Below are positions 43,939 through 50,781 of a stretch of 50,781 bases of DNA, piece by piece. Numbering within the stretch: the stretch's first letter is position 1; each line of letters begins with the position of its first letter. The notes below the pieces were generated by a model that was not told the DNA's origin, ran no database searches, and saw nothing but the letters and a program-made list of their open reading frames with translations. The translations under genes and the position numbers were made by a program. Origin of the DNA: an uncultured Eubacteriales bacterium (GTDB lineage: Bacteria > Bacillota > Clostridia > Christensenellales > CAG-138); NCBI GenBank assembly GCA_900319345.1, contig ONNZ01000026.1, forward strand, positions 1-50,781. The letters run 5' to 3'.

Positions 43939-44508
43939 TTACTCCTGAACGAAAGGCATGCCGAGGAGAGCGAGCAGCTCTTTGGCTTCCTCATCGGTCT
44001 TGGCGCTGGTGACGAACACGATGTTCATGCCGCGCACCTTGTCAACGTCGTCGTAGTTGATCTCGGGGAAGATCAGCTGCTCCTTGACGCCCATGGCGTA
44101 GTTGCCGCGGCCGTCGAAGGACTTGTCGGACACGCCGTGGAAGTCCATCTTGTCGCCGCGGAGGGTCACCTTGGCGCCGATGGTCATGCCTTCACGGACT
44201 TTGAAGTTCGCGACGGACTTCTTGGCCTTGGTCACCACGGCGGCCTGGCCGGCGATGGCGGAGAGCTGCTGCACGGCGGTCTCGATGCCCTTGGGGTTGT
44301 CCTTCTCGGAACCGAGGCCCATGTTGATGATGATCTTGTCCAGCTTGGGGATCATCATCACGTTCTCGTAGTGGAACTTCTCCTTGAGACCGGGGATGGC
44401 CGTCTCACGGTACTTCACCTTCAGGCGGGGTTCGCCGGTAAAGGGCTTGGCTTCTGCCGCGGCCTTCTTGGCCTTCGCGGGAGCCTGCTTGACTTCTTTC
44501 TTAGCCAT
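43939..44508 (-). CDS. rplE: 50S ribosomal protein L5 with an internal in-frame deletion
   Basis: A 189-residue protein. A Lys/Ala-rich N-terminal extension (about 27 residues) precedes the L5 body ([17 protein letters not shown]...). The family normally continues from the LRG(D/E)(K/R)M segment with a helix of about 16 residues (FLD..., ending LPRVR) before DFRGVS. Here M121 is followed directly by [15 protein letters not shown], with the junction at 44146/44145, so about 48 bp are missing. L5 binds 5S rRNA and the P-site tRNA. Either a real shortened L5 or an assembly gap. Confidence 0.92.
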   Translation of the reverse strand: MAKKEVKQAPAKAKKAAAEAKPFTGEPRLKVKYRETAIPGLKEKFHYENVMMIPKLDKIIINMGLGSEKDNPKGIETAVQQLSAIAGQAAVVTKAKKSVANFKVREGMTIGAKVTLRGDKMDFHGVSDKSFDGRGNYAMGVKEQLIFPEINYDDVDKVRGMNIVFVTSAKTDEEAKELLALLGMPFVQE

Positions 44509-44528
44509 TTAACGTTCCTCCTTCCGCC

Positions 44529-44858
44529 TTAGTCGATCTGCTTGCCGCACTGCTTGCACACGCGGACAGAGACCTTCTTGCCGTTCTTCTCCACGATGGC
44601 GTGACCAACGCGGGTAGGCATCTTGCAGTTGGGGCAAACCAGCTGCACATTGGACACGTGGATGGTGCCGGCCTGCTCGATGCGGCCACCGGCCTCACCC
44701 TGCCGACGGGGCTTCACATGGCGGGTGACCATGTTGCAGTCCTCGACGATGACCCGCTCCTTGGAGGGGAACGCGGTCAGGATCTTGCCTTCCTTGCCAG
44801 CGTCCTTGCCGGAGATGATACGGACCCGATCGCCCTTCTTGACGTTCAGCTTGTTCAT
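44529..44858 (-). CDS. rplX: 50S ribosomal protein L24
   Basis: A 109-residue assembly-initiator protein. The KOW motif VKKGDRVRIISGKDAGKEG is at the N-terminus. CPNC and CKQC pairs in the C-terminal half indicate a zinc-binding version. Length is slightly above the shortest family members. Confidence 0.96.
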   Translation of the reverse strand: MNKLNVKKGDRVRIISGKDAGKEGKILTAFPSKERVIVEDCNMVTRHVKPRRQGEAGGRIEQAGTIHVSNVQLVCPNCKMPTRVGHAIVEKNGKKVSVRVCKQCGKQID

Positions 44859-44870
44859 ATCTCTACCTCC

Positions 44871-45239
44871 TTACAGAACTTCGGGCGCGAGAGAAACGAT
44901 CTTCATGTAATCCTTCTCACGCAGTTCCCGGGCCACGGGCCCGAAGATACGGGTGCCGCGGGGTTGCTTGTCGTCGTTGATGATGACGGCCGCATTGTCG
45001 TCGAAGCGGATGTGGCTGCCATCGGGACGGGTGGTTTCGGCGACGGTCCGCACGACCACGGCCTTGACCACGTCCTTCTTCTTTACGGTGCCGCCGGGGG
45101 TGGCGGTCTTGACGGAGGCGACGATCACATCGCCGATGCCCGCGAACTTGCGGGAAGAGCCGCCCAGGACCCGGATGCACATGATCTCTTTGGCGCCGGA
45201 GTTGTCGGCTACCTTCAATCTGGTTTGAGGCTGAATCAT
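44871..45239 (-). CDS. rplN: 50S ribosomal protein L14
   Basis: A 122-residue intersubunit-bridge protein: [19 protein letters not shown] at the start and [20 protein letters not shown] near the end. Intact. Confidence 0.97.
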   Translation of the reverse strand: MIQPQTRLKVADNSGAKEIMCIRVLGGSSRKFAGIGDVIVASVKTATPGGTVKKKDVVKAVVVRTVAETTRPDGSHIRFDDNAAVIINDDKQPRGTRIFGPVARELREKDYMKIVSLAPEVL

Positions 45240-45251
45240 ACTTACCTCCCC

Positions 45252-45515
45252 TTACTTGGCCTTCTCGATGATCTCCACCACGCGCCAGCGCTTATCCTTG
45301 GAGATCGGACGAGTTTCCATGATGCGCACGGTGTCGCCGATGCCGCACTGGTTCTCCTCGTCGTGGGCCTTGAACTTACGGGTCCGGTTGACCATCTTGC
45401 CGTACAGGGGATGGCGGACCTTGGTGGAGATGGCGACGACCACCGTCTTATCCATCTTATCGCTGACAACGACGCCGGTGCGGGTCTTGCGATATCCTCT
45501 AATTACCTGTTCCAT
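45252..45515 (-). CDS. rpsQ: 30S ribosomal protein S17
   Basis: An 87-residue OB-fold 16S rRNA-binding protein: [20 protein letters not shown] and [20 protein letters not shown] are typical. Intact. Confidence 0.97.
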   Translation of the reverse strand: MEQVIRGYRKTRTGVVVSDKMDKTVVVAISTKVRHPLYGKMVNRTRKFKAHDEENQCGIGDTVRIMETRPISKDKRWRVVEIIEKAK

Positions 45516-45529
45516 TTCTTACTTCCTCC

Positions 45530-45733
45530 TCACTCGGCACTGCCAGTCAGCTCGCGCTGCCGGAGAATGGTCTTGATCCGTGCGATGTCCTTCTTGCAGG
45601 CGCCGATGCGGCTGGGGTTGCTGATCTGACCGGTCACGGTCTGGAAGCGGAGGTTGAAAAGCTCACTCTTGAGGTCCTTCTCCTGCTTTTCCAGGTCAGC
45701 AACAGACATTTTTCTCAATTCTTCAGCCTTCAT
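45530..45733 (-). CDS. rpmC: 50S ribosomal protein L29
   Basis: A 67-residue coiled-coil protein near the exit tunnel: [20 protein letters not shown]. Its ATG overlaps the stop of the rpsC-rplP fusion (ATGA), as it would overlap the stop of a normal rplP. Confidence 0.96.
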   Translation of the reverse strand: MKAEELRKMSVADLEKQEKDLKSELFNLRFQTVTGQISNPSRIGACKKDIARIKTILRQRELTGSAE

Positions 45734-46710
45734 GCTTCTGCTCCTTCCTGAGCGACTTCCTTCTTCACGATCTTGCAGCGGATGGGCAGCTTATGCCCGG
45801 CAAGACGAAGGGCTTCCTTGGCGATGCTCTCTTCAACGCCTGCGATCTCGAACATGACGCGACCGGGCTTGACCACGGCCACCCAGTATTCGGGGGAACC
45901 TTTGCCGGAACCCATGCGGGTCTCGGCGGGCTTTTCGGTAACGGGCTTATCCGGGAAGATCTTGATCCAGACCTGACCGCCACGCTTGGTGAAACGGGTC
46001 ATGGCCACACGAGCGGCCTCGATCTGGGTGCTGGTGATCCAGGAGGGCTCCAGAGCTACCAGGCCCTTGCGCTTGGCCTTGCCAAGCACTTCGCCCTTGT
46101 AGATCCAGACCTTGCAGCCGATCCGACCGTAGGTGGTGTGGGCTTCCGCGAACCCGTAGTGGATGTCCGCGCGCATGGTCTGCAGGGGGATGGAACCGTC
46201 ATGGTATCCCTCGCTGCGGGCGATCTCAGCGCCGCCGAGACGGCCGGCGCAGCTGAGCTTGATGCCCTTCACGCCGGGGCGCTGCATGGCGCGCTGCATG
46301 GCCTGCTTCATGGCCCGCCGGAAGCTGATGCGCTTCTCGAGCTGGGCGGCGATGTTCTCCGCCACCAGCTGGGCGTCGGCGTCAGGATCCCGGATCTCCA
46401 TGATGTTCACGTTGACGGGCTTGCCGATCTCGTTGGCGATGTCGGCCTTGATGGCGTCGATCCCGGCGCCGCCCTTGCCGATGAGCATGCCCGGACGGGC
46501 GGTGAAGATGCTCACGGAGATCTTGCCGGCGGCCCGGTCGATCCCGATGCGGGAGATGTTGGCCGCGTAGTACTTCTTCTTCACAAACTCACGGATCTTG
46601 TGATCCTCCACGAGGAAATCCGCAAAGTCCTTTTTCGGAGCGTACCAACGGGTGTTCCAGTCGCGAATGACGCCGATGCGGAAACCGTTGGGATTAACTT
46701 TCTGACCCAT
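45730..46710 (-). CDS. rpsC-rplP: S3-L16 fusion: rpsC joined in frame to truncated rplP
   Basis: One 326-residue frame. Residues 1-209 are S3 ([20 protein letters not shown] domain [15 protein letters not shown]; ending VWIYKGEVL). A short basic joint GKAKRKG (210-216, about 46083-46063) follows. From residue 217 it is L16 ([18 protein letters not shown] to KLPIRCKIV). The S3 tail and stop, the intergenic gap and about 32 N-terminal L16 residues are missing. No separate rplP exists here. S3 belongs to the 30S and L16 to the 50S subunit, so a permanent fusion is hard to reconcile with function; an assembly deletion is the first alternative. Confidence 0.93.
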   Translation of the reverse strand: MGQKVNPNGFRIGVIRDWNTRWYAPKKDFADFLVEDHKIREFVKKKYYAANISRIGIDRAAGKISVSIFTARPGMLIGKGGAGIDAIKADIANEIGKPVNVNIMEIRDPDADAQLVAENIAAQLEKRISFRRAMKQAMQRAMQRPGVKGIKLSCAGRLGGAEIARSEGYHDGSIPLQTMRADIHYGFAEAHTTYGRIGCKVWIYKGEVLGKAKRKGLVALEPSWITSTQIEAARVAMTRFTKRGGQVWIKIFPDKPVTEKPAETRMGSGKGSPEYWVAVVKPGRVMFEIAGVEESIAKEALRLAGHKLPIRCKIVKKEVAQEGAEA

Positions 46711-46722
46711 GTTCTTTCCTCC

Positions 46723-47112
46723 TTACTTGGCCTGCTGATCGAGAATCACCGTGAGATGGCTGGTCCGCTTCAGAATGGAAGAGGCGGAGCCGCGCGCCCG
46801 GGGGCGGAAGCGCTTCAGGGTAGGACCCTGGTTGGCGAAGGCTTCGGCCACGAAGAGATCGTCACGGTTGAGTTCCAGGTTGTTCTCCGCGTTGGCGACG
46901 GCGGAGTTGAGGACCTTCAGCATGGGCGCCGCAGCCGCTTTCGGGCAGTAAGTCAGGATGGCCTGGGCCTCCTTCACGCTCTTGCCCCGGATCAAGTCCG
47001 CCACGATGGTGCACTTGCGGGTAGCGATGCGGATGTATCTCGCCGTGGCATGGGGCCGCTTGTCAGCGTGCTCATGACGATAGGCGGTTTTGGTTTTGCT
47101 TCTCGTTGCCAT
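46723..47112 (-). CDS. rplV: 50S ribosomal protein L22
   Basis: A 129-residue exit-tunnel protein with an N-terminal extension of about 20 residues before [20 protein letters not shown]. The tunnel hairpin region ([21 protein letters not shown]) is present. Confidence 0.97.
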   Translation of the reverse strand: MATRSKTKTAYRHEHADKRPHATARYIRIATRKCTIVADLIRGKSVKEAQAILTYCPKAAAAPMLKVLNSAVANAENNLELNRDDLFVAEAFANQGPTLKRFRPRARGSASSILKRTSHLTVILDQQAK

Positions 47113-47123
47113 AACTTTCCTCC

Positions 47124-47405
47124 TTACTTCGCGCCAGAGGACTTCTCAGAGCCCCTGTGGCCACGGAAGGTGCGGGTGGGGGCGAACTCGCCCAGCTTGT
47201 GCCCGACCATTTCCTCGGTGACGTACACCGGAACGTGCTTTTTCCCGTCGTGGACCGCGATGGTGTGGCCGACGAACTCAGGGAAGATCGTGGAAGAACG
47301 GGACCAGGTCTTAACAACGGTCTTCTTGCCGCTCTCGTTCATCGCCTGGATGCGATCGTAGAGAACATTGCTTACAAACGGTCCTTTTTTAACCGATCTG
47401 CTCAT
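47124..47405 (-). CDS. rpsS: 30S ribosomal protein S19
   Basis: A 93-residue 30S head protein: [15 protein letters not shown] and the conserved HNGKxHVPVY-like stretch (here [20 protein letters not shown]), ending [14 protein letters not shown]. Intact. Confidence 0.97.
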   Translation of the reverse strand: MSRSVKKGPFVSNVLYDRIQAMNESGKKTVVKTWSRSSTIFPEFVGHTIAVHDGKKHVPVYVTEEMVGHKLGEFAPTRTFRGHRGSEKSSGAK

Positions 47406-47423
47406 TATCCTTACTCCTTCCCG

Positions 47424-48260
47424 TTACTTACCGCCGTTCCTGCGGCGCACGATGTACTTGTTGCTCTTGTTCTTGGTCTTCCGAGTCTTGTAACCCAGCG
47501 CGGGCTTGCCCCAGGGGGTCACAGGACCGGGCCGGCCGATGGGGCTCTTGCCCTCGCCGCCGCCGTGGGGGTGGTCGTTGGGGTTCATGACGGAGCCGCG
47601 GACGGTGGGACGGATGCCCATGTGACGGGTCCGGCCGGCCTTGCCGATCATGATGTTCTGGAAGTCCACGTTGCCGACCTGGCCGATGGTCGCCCGAGCC
47701 TTCAGGGGGATCAGGCGGACCTCACCGCTGGGAAGACGAACCTGGCCGAAGCCGTTCTCTTTGGCGATGAGCTGGGCCGCGTTGCCGGCGGACCGGACGA
47801 GCTGAGCGCCCTTGCCGGGGACCAGCTCCACGCAGTGGATCATGGTGCCCACGGGGATGTTCTCGAGGGGCAGCGTGTTGCCGACCTTGATATCGGCAGC
47901 CGCGCCGGAGACGATCTGATCGCCCACCTTCAGGCCGAGGGGCGCAATGATGTAGCGCTTCTCGCCGTCGGCGTAATGGATCAGGGCGATGTTGGCGGAG
48001 CGGTTGGGGTCGTACTCGATGGAGAAGACCTTGCCGGGCACGTCGTCCTTGTTCCGCTTGAAGTCGATGATGCGGTACTTGCGCTTGGCGCCGCCGCCCT
48101 GATGCCGGACGGTGATGCGGCCGGAGAAGTTCCTGCCGGCCCGCTTGCGCATATCGGTGGTCAGAGACTTTTCGGGGGTGGTGCGGGTGATCTCCTCGAA
48201 AGCGGAGACGGTCATGCCGCGCTGGCCCGGAGTCGTCGGATTGATCTTGCGAATAGCCAT
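47424..48260 (-). CDS. rplB: 50S ribosomal protein L2
   Basis: A 278-residue protein needed for subunit joining and peptidyl transfer. [21 protein letters not shown] in the N-terminal half and the conserved C-terminal loop [13 protein letters not shown] (with the functional His) are present. Confidence 0.98.
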   Translation of the reverse strand: MAIRKINPTTPGQRGMTVSAFEEITRTTPEKSLTTDMRKRAGRNFSGRITVRHQGGGAKRKYRIIDFKRNKDDVPGKVFSIEYDPNRSANIALIHYADGEKRYIIAPLGLKVGDQIVSGAAADIKVGNTLPLENIPVGTMIHCVELVPGKGAQLVRSAGNAAQLIAKENGFGQVRLPSGEVRLIPLKARATIGQVGNVDFQNIMIGKAGRTRHMGIRPTVRGSVMNPNDHPHGGGEGKSPIGRPGPVTPWGKPALGYKTRKTKNKSNKYIVRRRNGGK

Positions 48261-48271
48261 TTTCTTCCTCC

Positions 48272-48568
48272 TTACTGGGCGATGCCGTCGAAGAGCTCGA
48301 TGCCCTTGGACTCATTCGTCAGCTTCACATAGGCCTTCTTGGTGGAAGGACGACGGCCTTCATACCGGCCCTGCCGCTTGATCTTGCCCAGCTTGTTCAC
48401 GGTGTGCACGCTCTGGACTTTCACGCCGAAGATCTCTTCCACGGCCTTGGCGATCTCGATCTTGTTCGCCGTCTTGGCCACTTCGAACGTGTAGACCCGG
48501 TGGGCGATGTAATCGTAGCTCTTCTCGGTGAGGATGGGAGCCTTCACGATATCATAAGCGCTCTTCAT
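48272..48568 (-). CDS. rplW: 50S ribosomal protein L23
   Basis: A 98-residue tunnel-exit protein that docks trigger factor and [19 protein letters not shown] at the start. The ATG shares one base with the rplD stop (TGATG). Confidence 0.97.
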   Translation of the reverse strand: MKSAYDIVKAPILTEKSYDYIAHRVYTFEVAKTANKIEIAKAVEEIFGVKVQSVHTVNKLGKIKRQGRYEGRRPSTKKAYVKLTNESKGIELFDGIAQ

Positions 48569-49188
48569 CAGACGTACACCTCCTCGATTTTTGCAACGGA
48601 ATCCTTGGTGAGGATCAGTTTCTTATACTTGAGCACCTCGTAGGTGTTCAGGGTGCCGACCTGGGTGGTCTTGACGCCGGGGATGTTGGCGGCAGCCCGC
48701 TCCACGGCCTCGTCCTTGTCGGCCAGAACGATCAGGGCTTTGTCCGCTTCGACGGCCTTGAGGACCTTCACCATTTCCTTGGTCTTAGGAGCTTCAATGT
48801 TCAGTGCATCGAACACGATGAGCTCGCTGTCGGCGACCTTGGAGGAGAGGGCGGACTTAAGGGCGATGCGGCGCACCTTGGCGTTGACCTTCTGGGAGTA
48901 GTCGCGGGGCTTGGGCGCGAACACCACGCCGCCGTGTGTCCACTGGGGGGCGCGGGTGGAACCCTGACGGGCGCGGCCGGTGCCCTTCTGACGATAGGGC
49001 TTCTTGCCGCCGCCGGAAACTTCACTGCGGGTCTTGGCGCTCTGGGTGCCCTGACGGCAGTTGGCGAGGTGAGCCACGACCACCTGATGGAGAACGGGCT
49101 CGTTGACGGGCTGACCAAATACATTCTCGGAAAGCTCGATATCGCCAATGACCTTACCGGTAATATCGTACAATGCTACGTTAGGCAT
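48568..49188 (-). CDS. rplD: 50S ribosomal protein L4
   Basis: A 206-residue protein starting [15 protein letters not shown]. The tunnel loop [19 protein letters not shown] is present. In E. coli L4 represses its own operon through the S10 leader. The ATG at 49188 was chosen for the family N-terminus; an open frame extends upstream through the end of rplC. Confidence 0.97.
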   Translation of the reverse strand: MPNVALYDITGKVIGDIELSENVFGQPVNEPVLHQVVVAHLANCRQGTQSAKTRSEVSGGGKKPYRQKGTGRARQGSTRAPQWTHGGVVFAPKPRDYSQKVNAKVRRIALKSALSSKVADSELIVFDALNIEAPKTKEMVKVLKAVEADKALIVLADKDEAVERAAANIPGVKTTQVGTLNTYEVLKYKKLILTKDSVAKIEEVYV

Positions 49189-49202
49189 ATCTTCTTTCCT
49201 CC

Positions 49203-49829
49203 TTATTTCACGGTGCTCTTCACGGTGACCATGGTGCCCTTGGCGCCGGGGATGGCACCCTTGATGAGCAGCAGGTTCCGAGCGGCATCCACGCGGGCCA
49301 CCTCCAGGTTCTGGACGGTGACGGTCTCGCTGCCCATGTGGCCGGGCAGGCGCTTGGTGCGGAAGACTTCGCCGGGGTAGGTGCAGGCACCCAGAGAACC
49401 GGCCACCCGGTAGGAGTGGGAACCGTGGGTCTTGCGGCCCCGGGCCTGATTCCACCGCTTGATGTTGCCTTCGAAACCCTTGCCCTTGCTGACGCCGGTC
49501 ACGTCCACGCGCTCGCCCTCGGCGAACACGTCACAGGTGATGACCTGGCCGACTTCATAGCTGGCGGCGTCGTCGAGCTTGAGCTCGCGCAGGTACCGCA
49601 TGGCCTTCACACCGGCCTTGGCGCAATGGCCCTTGAGGGGCTTGTTGGCCAGCTTCTCGCGCAGCTCGCAGAACCCGACCTGCACGGCTTCGTAACCTTC
49701 CTTGGCTACGGTCTTCTTCTGAACGACGGGGCACGGACCGGCTTCGACGACTGTGACGGGGATCATGGTACCGTCAGCCCTAAAGAGCTGCGTCATACCG
49801 ATCTTCTTGCCCAAAATGGCTTTCTTCAT
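49203..49829 (-). CDS. rplC: 50S ribosomal protein L3
   Basis: A 208-residue protein: [16 protein letters not shown] at the N-terminus and [18 protein letters not shown] in the central extension reaching the peptidyl-transferase centre. Intact. Confidence 0.97.
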   Translation of the reverse strand: MKKAILGKKIGMTQLFRADGTMIPVTVVEAGPCPVVQKKTVAKEGYEAVQVGFCELREKLANKPLKGHCAKAGVKAMRYLRELKLDDAASYEVGQVITCDVFAEGERVDVTGVSKGKGFEGNIKRWNQARGRKTHGSHSYRVAGSLGACTYPGEVFRTKRLPGHMGSETVTVQNLEVARVDAARNLLLIKGAIPGAKGTMVTVKSTVK

Positions 49830-49850
49830 TGGTTCATACCTCCGTTAAAC

Positions 49851-50159
49851 TTACAGCTTGATCTCGATATCCACACCGGCGGGCAGATCCAGCTTCATGA
49901 GGGCGTCCACGGTCTTGGCGGAGGGCTGCAGGATGTCGATGAGACGCTTGTGCGTCCGGGTCTCGAACTGCTCGCGGGAATCCTTGTACTTATGGACAGC
50001 ACGCAGGATGGTCACTACCTCCTTCTCGGTGGGCAGGGGGATGGGTCCGGAGACCTGAGCCCCGGTCCGGCGGGCGGTTTCCACGATCTTCTCAGCGCTG
50101 GCGTCGACGAGACCATGCTCATAGCCCTTCAACTTGATGCGGATTCTTTGGTTTGCCAT
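49851..50159 (-). CDS. rpsJ: 30S ribosomal protein S10
   Basis: A 102-residue first gene of the superoperon: [20 protein letters not shown]. Also known as NusE, an antitermination factor. ATG 50159 fits the family start; an upstream in-frame codon at 50198 would add 13 unrelated residues. AGGAGG lies 11-16 bases upstream. Confidence 0.97.
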   Translation of the reverse strand: MANQRIRIKLKGYEHGLVDASAEKIVETARRTGAQVSGPIPLPTEKEVVTILRAVHKYKDSREQFETRTHKRLIDILQPSAKTVDALMKLDLPAGVDIEIKL

Positions 50160-50406
50160 GTTATTGTTTCTTCCTCCTTCTAAGATTGGGCAGTACACGG
50201 GGCCGTGTGTTTCCTAACTCTTGGTTTATGCGCGGCCTTTCGGCCACACATTCCTCGTTTCAGGAAGCCACCCTGCCCGCTATTTTTGCCCCCGCTCCTC
50301 GTGTTTTTGAAGCGTTGGCCCGACAGAAATTACCCGGATGGCAGCCGGCAACCTCCTGCCTGGACCCACGTGAAGGCCATAGTTGTCCCTTGGCCTCAAC
50401 GCGAAC
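50160..50406 (-). promoter_or_regulatory. Long S10-operon leader
   Basis: About 247 nt from the predicted start to the rpsJ ATG. It contains GC-rich hairpins such as GGCC-GAAA-GGCC (about 50237-50250) and ACACGGCCCCGTGT near 50200. No protein-coding frame is convincing. A regulatory role (for example binding of L4 or antitermination) is possible but I recognise no known leader motif. Confidence 0.45.
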
Positions 50407-50412
50407 AGCAGA

Positions 50413-50441
50413 AGTATACTCTATCCTTTTATAAAATGCAA
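50413..50441 (-). promoter_or_regulatory. Promoter of the S10-spc-alpha superoperon
   Basis: TTGCAT (50441-50436) and TATACT (50418-50413) with a 17-bp spacer; an A/T-rich stretch (50440-50480) upstream could act as an UP element. Confidence 0.75.
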
Positions 50442-50549
50442 GTGTTTTTTTGCGAAAAAACAAACTTTTTTTGAGCTTTTTTCGCGGCCTTGTATGCAGT
50501 ATCTCCCTATATATACAATATGTAGTAATCGGTGATTTCACCAAAACGG

Positions 50550-50571
50550 AAAAGGGCTGCTTTCGCAGCCC
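50550..50571 (-). terminator. Terminator of tuf
   Basis: GGGCTGC (50554-50560) pairs with GCAGCCC (50565-50571) around a 4-base loop; T4 follows on the minus strand. About 18 bp after the tuf stop. Confidence 0.85.
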
Positions 50572-50588
50572 TTTCGTTTTGATTTCGC

Positions 50589-50781
50589 TTATTCAATTAC
50601 CTTGGACACGACGCCGGAGGCGACGGTGCGGCCGCCCTCGCGGATAGCGAACCGGAGGCCTTCCTCCATGGCGATGGGGGTAATCAGCTTGATCTCCATG
50701 GTCACGTGGTCGCCGGGCATGACCATCTCAACGCCCTCAGGGAGCTGGATGGAACCGGTCACGTCGGTGGTCCGGAAGTAG
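50589..50781 (-). CDS. tuf: Elongation factor Tu, C-terminal end only
   Basis: The last 63-64 codons of EF-Tu: [54 protein letters not shown] and the ending SKVIE. The start lies beyond the window. EF-Tu brings aminoacyl-tRNA to the ribosome; its position upstream of rpsJ is the usual str-S10 arrangement. Confidence 0.97.
   Translation of the reverse strand, partial: YFRTTDVTGSIQLPEGVEMVMPGDHVTMEIKLITPIAMEEGLRFAIREGGRTVASGVVSKVIE

Overview
The window (about 63-65% GC by eye) looks like the chromosome of an anaerobic, lysine-fermenting member of class Clostridia. The evidence is Firmicute-type features: a zinc-type S14, a C+ type S4, a zinc LID in adenylate kinase, a SEC-C SecA, a long-form hibernation factor, an L14e-like KOW gene between map and infA, and sigma-A type promoters. 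I cannot fix the order or genus. Three ribosomal-protein genes are abnormal, so a draft or metagenome assembly with local errors is a real possibility.

1-7.1 kb (minus strand) is a complete lysine-to-crotonyl-CoA fermentation operon, in the order kal-kce-kdd-kamA-kamD-kamE-DUF3842. It is preceded by a promoter and a lysine riboswitch. The riboswitch P1 helix shares its 3' strand with a downstream terminator, so lysine should turn the operon ON. A second terminator-like hairpin follows. Beyond DUF3842 lies an ECF-transporter S component with its own promoter and an attenuator-like leader.

7.1-16.8 kb (minus) holds, in transcription order, a DUF2156 protein, a GH13 glucosidase, a GH36 alpha-galactosidase and galK, then a 0.2 kb structured repeat. 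After the repeat come a sugar-phosphate nucleotidyltransferase, a P-loop protein and a MutS-like ATPase; the last two resemble the accessory genes found in other lysine clusters. No galT or galE is present.

16.9-27.1 kb is a cell-envelope region: a HAD phosphatase, an AI-2E family permease, a beta-helix lipoprotein, an L,D-transpeptidase, a small membrane protein, two convergent paralogous NlpC/P60 lipoproteins, and a VanZ-VOC fusion. Two of these genes have promoters so close to the ATG that their mRNAs should be leaderless. A second copy of the structured repeat lies here.

27.1-34.8 kb carries hpf, an ATP-grasp plus esterase pair, two small unknown genes, secA and a frameshift-free prfB. 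A second small hairpin-repeat family follows two stop codons.

34.8-50.8 kb (minus) is the S10-spc-alpha ribosomal superoperon (rpsJ to rplQ, with secY, adk, map, infA and rpoA), preceded by the 3' end of tuf. rpsC is fused in frame to an N-terminally truncated rplP. rplE lacks about 16 internal codons. rplQ is frameshifted by a perfect 56-bp tandem duplication. No tRNA, rRNA, CRISPR array or insertion sequence was seen.
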